Below, in pieces: positions 27,462 through 36,206 of a stretch of 64,000 bases of DNA. The translations under genes were made by a program, and so were the position numbers. Positions within the stretch are counted from its first letter, which is position 1. Each line of letters opens with the position of its first letter. The notes below the pieces were generated by a model. That model ran no database searches. It worked only from the letters and a program-made list of their open reading frames with translations, and was not told the origin of the DNA. The DNA is taken from the NCBI GenBank assembly GCA_019456165.1, contig VRUJ01000016.1, forward strand, positions 1 through 64,000, read 5' to 3'. Source of the stretch: Chloroflexota bacterium (GTDB lineage Bacteria; Chloroflexota; Anaerolineae; Anaerolineales; UBA11579).

Positions 27462-28832
27462 ATGACCAAGATTGCCGATGTTGTGATTTGCGGGGCTGGC
27501 ATTGCGGGGGTCGCAACCGCTTATCATTTAGCGGTACGGCATGGTGTCAAAGACATATTGCTTGTGGATGAACGCCCAGCTCTTTCATTGACCAGCGATA
27601 AATCAACCGAGGCATACCGCAACTGGTGGCCTGGACCAGGAGATGCAATGGTGAGCATGATGAACCGCAGCATCGACTTATTGGAGGGGTTCGCCCACGA
27701 GAGCGGTAATATCTTCCACCTCAACCGCCGAGGCTATCTCTACGTGACCCTAACCGCTGAAGGTATCCAGGATTTAGAGGCATTCGCTGTAGAAGCATCG
27801 ACTTTGGGTGCGGGTCCATTGCGAATTCATAATTCGAAAACTGGGGGTGAGGTCTACCAACCCTCTCCTGCTGTTGGATTTGAAGGATTACCTGGAGGAG
27901 CTGATTTCATTCATGATAAGCAGCTTATCTGGGAACACTTCCCATATCTGTCAACCGAGGTTCTCGCAGTGCTGCATGTACGGCGGGCAGGTTGGTTAAG
28001 CGCGCAGCAACTCGGGGCTTATTTGCTTGAACAGGCGCGTAAATACGGGGTGGAGTTGGTAGAAGACAGGGTATTAAGAGTACAAGTAAAAGGCGGGAAA
28101 GTGAAAAATGTTGAGTTGGCCAGCGGCCCAGTGGTTAGCACTCCGGTTTTTGTCAATGCAGCAGGTCCTTTTCTCAGTCAAGTAGGCGAATTTATAGATG
28201 TGGATATCCCGGTGTATAACGAACTGCATATGAAGGCAGCCTTCGATGACCATCGAGGCGTAATTTCAAGAGATGCGCCCATGGTTATCAGCGCGGATGA
28301 AGAAACTTTGGAATGGACCGAGGTAGAGCGTGAATTGATCTCCGAAGATGAAGACTCCCATTGGCTTACTAGCCGTTTACCCTCCGGTGCACACTTTCGT
28401 CCTGAGGGCGGTCCGGATGCACAAACTCTGCTCACTCTTTGGGATGTGCAGGAAAAAGCCGTTGAGCCAGTTGTACCCCCACAGCTAGACCCCATGTACC
28501 CAGAAATTGCATTAAGGGGCCTATGCAAAATGGTTCCAGACCTTAAAGAATATCTTAAAAGGCTGCCAAAAGCTTATCTGGATGGCGGCTATTACACCCG
28601 CACGCGCGAGAACAGACCTCTGGCCTGCCCATTACCATTGGAAGGCGCGTTCGTAATCGGGGCGATGGCAGGATATGGCATTATGGCTTCAGCAGCTCTG
28701 GGTGAGTTGGTTGCCAAGCACATCACCACTGACGAATTGCCTGACTACGCCTCCACTTTTGATCTGCAGCGTTATTCAGATCCGGAGTACCAATTATTAT
28801 TGGATAACTGGGGCTCAACGTGGCAGCTATGA
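27462..28832 (+). CDS. FAD-dependent oxidoreductase of the DadA/DAO superfamily
   Basis: About 456 aa from ATG 27462. TTG 27450 is an alternative start that overlaps the deaminase gene. Rossmann motif DVVICGAGIAGVATAYHLA, then VDERP. STEAYRNWWPGPGDAM occupies the flavin-contacting position. The C-terminal AMAGYGIMASAALGE closes the FAD site. It is longer than typical DadA-type enzymes because of an insert around residues 270-340. Close coupling to the deaminase suggests it acts on a metabolite of the same pathway, but the substrate is unknown. Confidence 0.82.
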   Translation: MTKIADVVICGAGIAGVATAYHLAVRHGVKDILLVDERPALSLTSDKSTEAYRNWWPGPGDAMVSMMNRSIDLLEGFAHESGNIFHLNRRGYLYVTLTAEGIQDLEAFAVEASTLGAGPLRIHNSKTGGEVYQPSPAVGFEGLPGGADFIHDKQLIWEHFPYLSTEVLAVLHVRRAGWLSAQQLGAYLLEQARKYGVELVEDRVLRVQVKGGKVKNVELASGPVVSTPVFVNAAGPFLSQVGEFIDVDIPVYNELHMKAAFDDHRGVISRDAPMVISADEETLEWTEVERELISEDEDSHWLTSRLPSGAHFRPEGGPDAQTLLTLWDVQEKAVEPVVPPQLDPMYPEIALRGLCKMVPDLKEYLKRLPKAYLDGGYYTRTRENRPLACPLPLEGAFVIGAMAGYGIMASAALGELVAKHITTDELPDYASTFDLQRYSDPEYQLLLDNWGSTWQL

Positions 28833-28853
28833 TAGTGAAAATAAGGATTTTCA

Positions 28854-29594
28854 GTGATTGATAACCACGTTTCTTTGCCAAATTCTACGAGTCTCTCCCA
28901 GCGCTTGCACGAGCAGCTGGGCCAATTGATTCAGGAGACACAAGCCGGGGAGCGATTGCTCTCGGAGCCAAAATTAGCTAAGCAGCTGAGGGTATCGCGT
29001 GCCACGCTGCGTGAAGCCATGCGCACTTTTGAAACACAGGGTTTTATCCACCGTCGTCAAGGTGTGGGAACCTTTGTTGTGCATCCCTCAGGAGTGATCG
29101 AATCCGGCTTAGAAATTTTAGAAAGTATCCACACTATGGCTCAACGCATTGATTTACCGGTTGAGATGGTATCTTTCGAGGTGGGACGCCGCGCGGCTGA
29201 TAAAAAGGAAGCTGAGATTCTGCAACTGGAGCCAGATGCCAACATTGTGCAGGTTTCTTGGGTGATGGCAGCCGAATCACGACCGGTTGCGTTTCTGGTT
29301 GATATCTTGCCTGAAGATATCCTCAATGCCGAAGAGATTAACGAAAATTTCAATGGCTCCGTGCTTGATTTGCTTGCGAGGCGTGAGGATATTTCCTTGT
29401 CCAACTCGCGCACAGAGATCAATGCGGTTGCCGCTAAGCCGGAAATTGCACGCGCGCTAGGCATCCAACGGGGAGATGTGATCTTAGTCTTTGAGGCCAC
29501 TCTATATTCTAACCAGGGACGGGCTTTAGATTTTTCATACAGTTATTTTTTACCCGGTTATTTCCGTTTTCACGTCAATCGCAGGGTTGGATAG
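28854..29594 (+). CDS. GntR-family transcriptional regulator with UTRA domain
   Basis: A 246-aa protein. The N-terminal winged helix has LLSEPKLAKQLRVSRATLRE and the wing HRRQGVGTFV. The C-terminal ~150 residues fit the UTRA effector domain (HutC subfamily), which binds small metabolites. GTG start at 28854. It is embedded in the cluster it likely controls. A matching palindrome lies at the cluster promoter (26037-26051), although its spacing is closer to the FadR than the HutC consensus. Probably a ligand-relieved repressor. Confidence 0.85.
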   Translation: MIDNHVSLPNSTSLSQRLHEQLGQLIQETQAGERLLSEPKLAKQLRVSRATLREAMRTFETQGFIHRRQGVGTFVVHPSGVIESGLEILESIHTMAQRIDLPVEMVSFEVGRRAADKKEAEILQLEPDANIVQVSWVMAAESRPVAFLVDILPEDILNAEEINENFNGSVLDLLARREDISLSNSRTEINAVAAKPEIARALGIQRGDVILVFEATLYSNQGRALDFSYSYFLPGYFRFHVNRRVG

Positions 29595-29665
29595 GTAAAT
29601 TTTTTTTATGAATCTGGTATTACTTTATTATCAAAATAAATTCTCAACTATTTGGAGGCACAAAA

Positions 29666-30619
29666 ATGCGTAGTTTTTCAGGACGAGATATTCTCTCACT
29701 CAAAGATTTTGAACGCCATGAGTTCATGCGTGTATTTGAAATTGCACAGCAGTTGGAACCCATCGCCCGAAATCGCCGCAACACAGACATCCTAAAGGAA
29801 AAAACCCTGGTAACGGCTTTTTACCAACCCAGCACACGCACACGTTTGGCGCACGAAGCTGCCATGATCCGTCTGGGAGGTCAGGTGACTGGCTTTTCGG
29901 ATGCCAAAATGACCCGCGCGGGGGATTTCTATCAAGAATCTATCAAAGACACCGTCAAAATGCTGGAGTATTACGGTGATGTGATCGTGATGCGCCACTT
30001 TCAACAGGGCGCCCCCCACGAAGCAGCCAAATGGGCAAGTATTCCTGTCATTAATGGTGGGGATGGATGGGGTGAACATCCAACTCAGGTATTGACCGAT
30101 CTTTACACAGTCCTGCGTGAGAAAGGGCGGCTGGATGGTCTAAAATGGTTGGCGGTGGGTGATATGCGCATGCGCACAATGCACTCCTTGGCATATGGTT
30201 TAACCCAGTTCGATTGCCCCATCACATTCGTTTCGCCACCAGATATGTCCCTCACCGATGATTTCAAGAAAGAACTGAGTGAGTACAGTTTGGATTTCAA
30301 AGAGGTAGAACATGTGGAGCAGGCAATTGCCGATGCAGACATTATCCTGGTTGAACCCGTGGTGCAGCCGGACTACTCCAAGTCAGTCGACGAACGTGAA
30401 GGTGAATTAGCTCTTACCCCTGCTAATTATACGATCACGCGTGAATTGTTGGAGACCAAAGCAAAGTCGGATGCAATTCTGCTGCACTCACTGCCACGTA
30501 TGGATGAGATCCCCGTAGATGTGGATGCCACACGTTGGTCGCGCTATTGGGAGGAAGCTTTCAATGGTGTGGTCATGCGTATGGCGTTATTGGCGTTAGT
30601 TCTGGGAAAGATGGAATAG
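29666..30619 (+). CDS. aspartate/ornithine carbamoyltransferase-family protein (PyrB-like)
   Basis: A 317-aa carbamoyltransferase. The carbamoyl-phosphate site FYQPSTRTRLAHEAA, the GEHPTQVLTDLYT motif and the substrate-side HSLPRMDEIP are all present. The LPR-DEI form is that of aspartate carbamoyltransferase catalytic chains rather than ornithine carbamoyltransferase. No pyr genes are nearby. The context (second carbamoyltransferase, carbamate kinase, hydantoinase) points to catabolism: phosphorolysis of a carbamoyl compound to carbamoyl phosphate. SD (GGAGG) precedes ATG 29666. Biosynthetic PyrB cannot be excluded. Confidence 0.82.
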   Translation: MRSFSGRDILSLKDFERHEFMRVFEIAQQLEPIARNRRNTDILKEKTLVTAFYQPSTRTRLAHEAAMIRLGGQVTGFSDAKMTRAGDFYQESIKDTVKMLEYYGDVIVMRHFQQGAPHEAAKWASIPVINGGDGWGEHPTQVLTDLYTVLREKGRLDGLKWLAVGDMRMRTMHSLAYGLTQFDCPITFVSPPDMSLTDDFKKELSEYSLDFKEVEHVEQAIADADIILVEPVVQPDYSKSVDEREGELALTPANYTITRELLETKAKSDAILLHSLPRMDEIPVDVDATRWSRYWEEAFNGVVMRMALLALVLGKME

Positions 30620-30620
30620 A

Positions 30621-31119
30621 TTAGTCACATGGTCGGGTAGTCTATTAGTCCGAATGTCAATAAACCGTAAAGGTTGAGAAATATCTGGTTTGAGATATGT
30701 CGAAGATTCAGCGATTTGAAGAATTGAATAGCTGGCAGAAAGCTCGGAAATTATCAAATCAAGTGTACGATCTTACCGAAAAAGGTGATTTCGCCCGAGA
30801 TTTTGAGTTGCGTAATCAAATTCGACGAGCTGCTGGTTCTGTCATGCACAACATCGCGGAAGGTTTTGATGCTGGTTCGGATGCAGAATTCGCAAGATTC
30901 TTAAGGATCGGTAGACGTTCAGCCAGCGAGGTGCAATCACAGCTCTATCTAGCCCTCGACCGAAAATACATCAAAGAAAATGATCTGCATGATGTCTATG
31001 AACTGGCGACAGAAACAAAAAAACTAATCAATGGCTTCATTGCCTACCTTAAGAAATAAATTCAGGCCAGTAGACGGCAAACCGACTAAAGACTACCTGA
31101 ATAACCGACTAATGACTAA
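30621..31119. repeat. imperfect inverted repeat bracketing the four-helix-bundle gene (IVS-like element)
   Basis: Left arm: TTAGTCA (30621-30627) and GTCGGGTAGTCTATTAGTC (30632-30650). Right arm: GACTAAAGACTACCTGA (31084-31100), CCGACT (31105-31110) and TGACTAA (31113-31119). The inner arms pair over about 17 bp with a single bulged base and a G-U pair; the outer arms add a further 7 bp (TTAGTCA/TGACTAA). The transcript could fold into a long stem carrying the gene at its tip. The right flank also contains three copies of ACCGACTA. This geometry resembles 23S rRNA intervening sequences, which encode the same protein family. Confidence 0.6.
30697..31059 (+). CDS. four-helix-bundle protein (23S rRNA IVS-encoded protein family)
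   Basis: A 120-aa protein of the S23 / four-helix-bundle family: FEELNSWQKARKLSNQVYDL, ELRNQIRRAAGSVMHNIAEG, FLRIGRRSASEVQSQLYLA. These proteins are encoded inside intervening sequences of 23S rRNA genes and also as orphans; their function is uncertain. Here the gene lies between two carbamoyltransferase genes and is bracketed by complementary flanks (see the repeat 30621-31119). It is unlikely to take part in the metabolic pathway and is best seen as an inserted passenger element. Confidence 0.85.
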   Translation: MSKIQRFEELNSWQKARKLSNQVYDLTEKGDFARDFELRNQIRRAAGSVMHNIAEGFDAGSDAEFARFLRIGRRSASEVQSQLYLALDRKYIKENDLHDVYELATETKKLINGFIAYLKK

Positions 31120-31137
31120 CCGACTAGGAGATTAAAT

Positions 31138-32118
31138 ATGCAAACTGATCTTAGAGGCCGAGACTTAATCGGCGACTTGGATTTTTCCAAGGAAGAAGTT
31201 GAAACTGTTTTGGATGTAGCCTGGGATTTGAAACGCAAGCGCGCCCTGGGTGAATCGCATGCCTTATTGCGCGATAAAGTACTGGCGATGCTCTTCTTTT
31301 TCTCAAGTACGCGCACACGCGGCTCATTTGAAGCTGGCATGGCCCAGTTAGGCGGGCATGCAGCCTTTATAGAATCGCGCACCACCCAGATCTCCCACGG
31401 CGATACCGAGAAAGAGTTAGGCGAAATCTTTGGCCGCTACTTCGATGGCATCGCTATCCGGCATGTGGATTGGGGAATCGGAAACCGCTATCAAAACATG
31501 GTCGCGGAGGCTTCGCGGGTCCCAGTACTGAATATGCAGTGTGAGATCTACCACCCGCACCAATGCCTGGCTGACATAATGACCATCATCGAAAAGAAGG
31601 GTAGGGACCTGCGCGGCAAGAAAATGGTAGTCTCGTGGGCATATGCCAGTTCATACCTTAAACCCGTCTCGGTGCCTCAGTCATTGATCTTGCAGATGCC
31701 GCGTTTTGGTATGGATGTGGTGTTGGCGCACCCGCCAGAGTTCAAGCTTATGCCCGATATCATGGATCAGGCCAAAGAGCAGGCCAAAAAATTTAATACC
31801 GGGTTTGATGTTGTGGATAATATGGATGAGGCTTGCAAGGATGCCGATATTATCTATGCAAAATCCTGGGGACCATTACTAACAACACAAGACCCAGATG
31901 AAGGTAAAAAGATCCAAGACAGCTACAAAGATTGGATCACGGATGATGCCAAGATCGCTCTGGGGAAAGATGACGTGATCTACATGCACCCGCTACCCGC
32001 AGACCGGGAGATTGAAGTGACCGACTCGGTGATTGATGGTCCGCATTCTGTGGTTTTTGACGAAGCCGAGAACCGTATGCATTCACAAAAGGCCGTAATG
32101 GCCCTAACAATGAGGTAA
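31138..32118 (+). CDS. ygeW: knotted carbamoyltransferase of the YgeW type
   Basis: A 326-aa protein. The carbamoyl-phosphate motif is FFSSTRTRGSFEAGM, with LGGHAAFIESRTTQISHGDT, GRYFDGIAIRHVDWGIGN, VPVLNMQCEIYHPHQ and VVSWAYASSYLKPVSVPQS, ending with MHPLPADREIEV. These motifs are those of YgeW/UTC-type knotted carbamoyltransferases. In E. coli ygeW is in a cluster with a PLP lyase, hydantoinase, carbamate kinase and ssnA. Probable role: phosphorolytic cleavage of a ureido compound from purine breakdown, feeding carbamoyl phosphate to the carbamate kinase encoded 2 nt downstream. Confidence 0.85.
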   Translation: MQTDLRGRDLIGDLDFSKEEVETVLDVAWDLKRKRALGESHALLRDKVLAMLFFFSSTRTRGSFEAGMAQLGGHAAFIESRTTQISHGDTEKELGEIFGRYFDGIAIRHVDWGIGNRYQNMVAEASRVPVLNMQCEIYHPHQCLADIMTIIEKKGRDLRGKKMVVSWAYASSYLKPVSVPQSLILQMPRFGMDVVLAHPPEFKLMPDIMDQAKEQAKKFNTGFDVVDNMDEACKDADIIYAKSWGPLLTTQDPDEGKKIQDSYKDWITDDAKIALGKDDVIYMHPLPADREIEVTDSVIDGPHSVVFDEAENRMHSQKAVMALTMR

Positions 32119-32120
32119 AC

Positions 32121-33062
32121 ATGACTAGTAAAGTTGCAGTTGTAGCAGTAGGCGGCAACGCCTTGATCAAAGATAAAACCAAGAAAACAATACCAGACCA
32201 GTACGCGGCTGCCAGTGAAACTATGGGGCATATTGCCAGCATGATAGAGTCCGGCTGGGATGTAGTCGTCACTCACGGGAACGGTCCTCAGGTCGGATTT
32301 ATCCTGCGTCGTTCGGAATTGGCTGGAAGCGAACTGCATCCCGTTCCGCTGGATTATTGTGGCGCGGATACGCAAGGAGCCATTGGGTATATGTTCCAAC
32401 GTTCTTTGCGCAACGAATTCAAAAACCGGGAAATGGATAAACTTGCGGTAACTGTGGTAACTCAAGTGCAAGTCAACGCTGATGATCCCGCGTTTCAGAA
32501 TCCCACCAAACCGATCGGATCCTTTATGGATAAAGATACCGCCGATCAACGTATTGCTGAAGGCCAGCAGTTTGTAGAAGATGCTGGACGCGGTTGGCGC
32601 CGGGTGGTGCCTTCGCCAATGCCAGAACACATAGTTGAAGGTGATGCCATTAAAAGTTTGATAAAAGATGGCTTTGTGGTAATCGCTACCGGCGGCGGTG
32701 GGATTCCAGTTGTAGAGGATGAATCTGGGAACCTTAAGGGTATTGAAGCTGTGATAGATAAAGATTTTGCCTCCGCTCTGCTGGCAGGTTCCCTGGATGC
32801 TGATCTGTTATTGATCTCCACAGCTGTGGAAAAAGTGGCTCTCAATTTCAACACGCCTGAAGAAACTTTGCTGGATGAGATGACTGTTGCAGAGGCAGAA
32901 AAATATATCGAAGAAGGCCATTTCGCACCCGGAAGCATGCTCCCAAAAATACAAGCTTGTCTCAAGTTCATCGTAAATGGAGGCAAGAAAGCGCTGGTCA
33001 CCGATCCACCGAATATCCCCCGCGCCTTGCGTGGTGAAACTGGAACCTGGATCCTGCCTTAG
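32121..33062 (+). CDS. arcC: carbamate kinase
   Basis: A 313-aa amino-acid-kinase-fold enzyme: VAVGGNALIKD at the start, VTHGNGPQVGFIL, the DYCGADTQGAIGYM segment, PSPMPEHIVEG, VIATGGGGIPVVE and the C-terminal GSMLPKIQACLKF. It transfers phosphate from carbamoyl phosphate to ADP, yielding ATP, ammonia and CO2. It starts 2 nt after the ygeW-like gene, so the two proteins should be made together. It is the last gene before the strong palindromic terminator at 33108-33129. In purine clusters of enterics the equivalent gene is yqeA. Confidence 0.95.
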   Translation: MTSKVAVVAVGGNALIKDKTKKTIPDQYAAASETMGHIASMIESGWDVVVTHGNGPQVGFILRRSELAGSELHPVPLDYCGADTQGAIGYMFQRSLRNEFKNREMDKLAVTVVTQVQVNADDPAFQNPTKPIGSFMDKDTADQRIAEGQQFVEDAGRGWRRVVPSPMPEHIVEGDAIKSLIKDGFVVIATGGGGIPVVEDESGNLKGIEAVIDKDFASALLAGSLDADLLLISTAVEKVALNFNTPEETLLDEMTVAEAEKYIEEGHFAPGSMLPKIQACLKFIVNGGKKALVTDPPNIPRALRGETGTWILP

Positions 33063-33107
33063 TCAGCTTGAATAGGACTTACCTGATTGAGTAGTTTTCT
33101 GTAATAG

Positions 33108-33129
33108 ACAAGGGGTTTAAACCCCTTGT
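33108..33129. terminator. palindromic terminator after carbamate kinase
   Basis: ACAAGGGGTTTAAACCCCTTGT is a perfect 22-bp palindrome, about 45 nt after the stop. As RNA it forms a 9-bp stem with a UUAA loop and is followed by TATTT. It probably ends the deaminase-to-carbamate-kinase transcript. Being symmetrical, it could act on either strand. Confidence 0.75.
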
Positions 33130-33207
33130 TATTTCCAAAAGAAAACTAAATGGACATATCTACTAAATTATGGGTAAGTCCTTCAGAATTAGAGTAACTA
33201 ACGGATA

Positions 33208-33996
33208 ATGTCGGTGTTTAAGGTTGCTACGATCAATATATTGAACGATCTAACCCATTGGGAAGCGCGCAGCCCCTTGCTGGTTGAGGGGCTGGCCAAG
33301 TTGGATGCTGACTTGGTAGCATTGCAAGAAGTTATGCTGCCGGAGAACAATGCTGAATGGTTAGCCAATCAGCTTGGTTTTGAGCATGTTTATTTGTCTC
33401 CCAAAACTCGACCGAAGGATAAACGGGAAGGAATAGCCGTTTTAAGCCGCTTCCCGTTTATACAGCGGGAAACATTAAATCTAGGTTCCCAAAGTAGAGT
33501 TGCGCAGCTTGTACGTGTTGATATCCAAGGGAAGCCGGTGTTATTCGTCAATGGGCATTTCCATTGGTGGCCCGGAAATTCTTCTGAACGTTTTGAACAG
33601 GTTACGCTTTTACTAAAATGGCTGGAAGGGTTTTCAGAGGGTACGCATCTCGCGGTCTGCGGTGATTTTAACGGTACCCCCGAGACATCAGCTATCCAGT
33701 TTATGCGCTCACATTTCAATTCAGCGTATGCCGTTATTCACGGGCGCGAACCACAGTTTACCGCCCCTACGCCTTTACATTATATGAGTAGATTTCAAAC
33801 GTTTAAACAGTATTTGCTTAACATTGCTAAAAACCGGACATTTAAACCCTGGCGCGGCACTTTGGATTACATCTTTGTGAATGACAGAGTTAGGGTGTTA
33901 GAATGTGATTTGGTATTGAATAAACCCGCAGCTTTTCATAAGAATCTTTACCCGTCCGATCATTTCGGATTGGCAGCACAATTGGAGTTAATTTGA
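33208..33996 (+). CDS. endonuclease/exonuclease/phosphatase-family hydrolase
   Basis: A 262-aa EEP-superfamily protein: FKVATINILND at the start, LVALQEVMLPE (metal-binding Glu), GIAVLSRFPF, VNGHFHWWPG, AVCGDFNGTPE (catalytic Asp/Asn) and the C-terminal YPSDHFGLAAQL with the catalytic His. No signal peptide. Members cleave phosphodiesters in DNA, RNA, phospholipids or small molecules, and the sequence does not choose among these. Its stop overlaps the start region of the threonine-synthase-like gene, so translation is probably coupled. Confidence 0.82.
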   Translation: MSVFKVATINILNDLTHWEARSPLLVEGLAKLDADLVALQEVMLPENNAEWLANQLGFEHVYLSPKTRPKDKREGIAVLSRFPFIQRETLNLGSQSRVAQLVRVDIQGKPVLFVNGHFHWWPGNSSERFEQVTLLLKWLEGFSEGTHLAVCGDFNGTPETSAIQFMRSHFNSAYAVIHGREPQFTAPTPLHYMSRFQTFKQYLLNIAKNRTFKPWRGTLDYIFVNDRVRVLECDLVLNKPAAFHKNLYPSDHFGLAAQLELI

Positions 33997-33998
33997 AC

Positions 33999-35243
33999 AT
34001 GGATATTATGCTCGGTTACCAGTGCAGTGTGTGCGGCGAGAAATATTCACCTCCTGAGATAGAATATGTTTGTCCGCAGGACGGCGGGAATTTAAACGTG
34101 CTCTTAGATTATGCCTCGATAAATAAAACCAGCAGGCCTGAAAAGATCACATCTTCTCAAGATTTTTCCATGTGGCGCTACCTGCTTCTGCTGCCGGTTG
34201 CTGATCCGGGAGAGATGGACACGCCTCTGAGGGCAGTCGGGTGGACGCCCACATATTCTCCCCCGGTTTTGACTGCGGAGTTGGGATTATCAACTCTTTG
34301 GATTAAAGACGAAAGCAGTAATCCCACCGCTTCTTTCAAAGACCGGGCCAGCGCATTATTGGTGGCGCGTGCGAGAGAATTGGGCGCGGAAGTAGTCATC
34401 ACGGCCTCCTCGGGCAATGCGGGTGCTGCTCTAGCAGGCATGGCAGCAGCGGTGGGGCAAAAAAGCGTCATCCTGGTACCTAAAACCGCGCCCCCCGCGA
34501 AAATCGCGCAGCTATTGGTATTCGGCGCTGAAGTAGTGTTGGTGGATGGCAATTATGATGCCGCCTTCGATTTGACTTTGCTGGCTGCTCAAGAGTTTGG
34601 TTGGTATTGCCGCAATACGGGCTATAATGCTTTTACCGCTGAAGGTAAGAAGACTGCCGCCTTCGAGATCTGGGAAAATGTTTTACTGGCCGAGCAATTA
34701 GAGCGACCCTTGTGCGTTTTCGTCTCGGTTGGGGATGGCAATATAATCTCCGGGCTGCATAAAGGTTTCAAAGATCTCCAAGAGCTTGGTTGGTTAGAGA
34801 ACATGCCGCGCATTTTCGGAGTACAGGCCGAAGGCTCCGCGGCCGTAGCCAATGCTTTTGATGCTGGTACGGAATCGATATCTGCGGTAGCTTCCGATAC
34901 TCTAGCCGACAGCATTTCGGTAGACTTGCCGCGCGATGGATTACGTGCTTTACAAGCTGCCACTCAAACCAATGGTGCTTACGTGAAAGTTAGCGATACA
35001 GAAATTTTAAGTGCGATTGCTTCTCTAGGCCGGGTGGGTATATTTGCAGAGCCAGCAGGGGCAGCTGGTTATGCCGGCGTGGTTAAAGCTGTGGACAACG
35101 CTGTGATCGAGAAAATTGATCCTGTACTGGCTTTAGTTACCGGCAGCGGCTTGAAAGACACTGGCGCAGCTATGCAGGCAGCCGGAGAAGCTCCGGTGAT
35201 TGAACCGAGTTTGCAGGCATTGAAAGGGATATTAGGCACTTAA
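33999..35243 (+). CDS. threonine synthase-like PLP enzyme with N-terminal zinc ribbon
   Basis: About 414 aa from ATG 33999; an in-frame TTG 33993 is also possible and fits the SD spacing better. An N-terminal zinc-ribbon remnant (YQCSVCGEKY...CPQDGG) is followed by the fold-type-II PLP domain. The Schiff-base Lys is in NPTASFKDRAS, and the phosphate-binding loop region is TASSGNAGAAL. ThrC converts O-phosphohomoserine to threonine, but many relatives with this organisation act on other substrates. In this catabolic context it might do a PLP lyase job comparable to YgeX in enteric clusters. This is a hypothesis only. Confidence 0.8.
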   Translation: MDIMLGYQCSVCGEKYSPPEIEYVCPQDGGNLNVLLDYASINKTSRPEKITSSQDFSMWRYLLLLPVADPGEMDTPLRAVGWTPTYSPPVLTAELGLSTLWIKDESSNPTASFKDRASALLVARARELGAEVVITASSGNAGAALAGMAAAVGQKSVILVPKTAPPAKIAQLLVFGAEVVLVDGNYDAAFDLTLLAAQEFGWYCRNTGYNAFTAEGKKTAAFEIWENVLLAEQLERPLCVFVSVGDGNIISGLHKGFKDLQELGWLENMPRIFGVQAEGSAAVANAFDAGTESISAVASDTLADSISVDLPRDGLRALQAATQTNGAYVKVSDTEILSAIASLGRVGIFAEPAGAAGYAGVVKAVDNAVIEKIDPVLALVTGSGLKDTGAAMQAAGEAPVIEPSLQALKGILGT

Positions 35244-35244
35244 A

Positions 35245-36201
35245 ATGGATTCAAAACCAGTTTTTACGATAATTGCTCCGATTTTCAATGAGATTGGCTC
35301 CTTGGCCGAGTTCTACCAACGCCTCAGCAATGTGATGGATTCGATTGGGGAAAATTGGGAGTTGTTGTTGGTTGATGATGGCTCGACGGATGGGTCTACC
35401 GAATTGATTCTGGACCTGGCCGAAAAGAGCAGCTATGTCCGCCCATTGATCTTTGCACGGAATTTCGGTCACCAGATCGCAGTGACAGCCGGTCTCGATT
35501 ACAGCCGGGGCCAAGCTGTGGTGATCATCGATTCTGATTTGCAAGATCCGCCGGAAGTGATCCTGGAGCTTATCGAAAAATGGCGTCAGGGATTTGAAGT
35601 TGTCTACGCTGTGCGGGCCGAACGGGAAGGGGAAAATTTCTTCAAGCGAATCACAGCCGCGCTTTTTTACCGCATTATTAATCGCATCACTGAAATTGAT
35701 ATTCCTTTGGATACAGGTGATTTCCGTTTGATGGACCGCAAGGTCATTGATGTGCTAAATAATATGCGCGAACGTCACCGCTTTTTGCGCGGCATGTCCG
35801 CCTGGGTAGGTTTTCGCCAGGTTGGAGTGCCGTATAAACGCGCGGCTCGCTTTGCTGGCGAGACGCATTACCCGCTCCGAAAAATGCTTCGTTTGGCTCT
35901 CACGGCAATAACCGGGTTTTCATTCTGGCCTTTGCAGGTTGCCATGTATATGGGCTTTGCGGCTTCGGGAATCAGTATATTGGCTATCCCTGTCGTTATC
36001 GGTTTGAGATTGGCTGGCTCACAAGCATTTATCGGTCAAGCGACAACCTTGATTGCAGTGCTTTTCCTTGGGGGTGTGCAGTTGATCTCTCTGGGTATAT
36101 TAGGAGAGTATATTGGACGCCTATATGACGAAGCCCGCGGCCGCCCTTTATATATCGTACGCCAAGCACCACAAGATCCTGAAAAAGATAAATTGGAGTA
36201 A
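35245..36201 (+). CDS. GT2 glycosyltransferase, GtrB/DPM1 type with two membrane helices
   Basis: A 318-aa protein. The N-terminal GT-A domain has TIIAPIFNEIGSL, LLVDDGSTDGSTE, the metal-binding IIDSDLQDPPEV and the DTGDFRLMDRK motif typical of polyprenyl-phosphate sugar transferases. Two C-terminal hydrophobic segments (about residues 230-290) anchor it. It would load a sugar onto undecaprenyl phosphate at the membrane. It starts 1 nt after the threonine-synthase-like gene and ends 5 nt before the PLP enzyme. This is odd for a glycan gene and makes an unrelated passenger or a moonlighting operon likely. Confidence 0.87.
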   Translation: MDSKPVFTIIAPIFNEIGSLAEFYQRLSNVMDSIGENWELLLVDDGSTDGSTELILDLAEKSSYVRPLIFARNFGHQIAVTAGLDYSRGQAVVIIDSDLQDPPEVILELIEKWRQGFEVVYAVRAEREGENFFKRITAALFYRIINRITEIDIPLDTGDFRLMDRKVIDVLNNMRERHRFLRGMSAWVGFRQVGVPYKRAARFAGETHYPLRKMLRLALTAITGFSFWPLQVAMYMGFAASGISILAIPVVIGLRLAGSQAFIGQATTLIAVLFLGGVQLISLGILGEYIGRLYDEARGRPLYIVRQAPQDPEKDKLE

Positions 36202-36206
36202 TAATT

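Noticed and set aside
30697-31059. Four-helix-bundle gene as the accessory protein of a diversity-generating retroelement
   Set aside because: No reverse transcriptase, template repeat or variable repeat is present nearby; flanking sequences are inverted, as in IVS elements.
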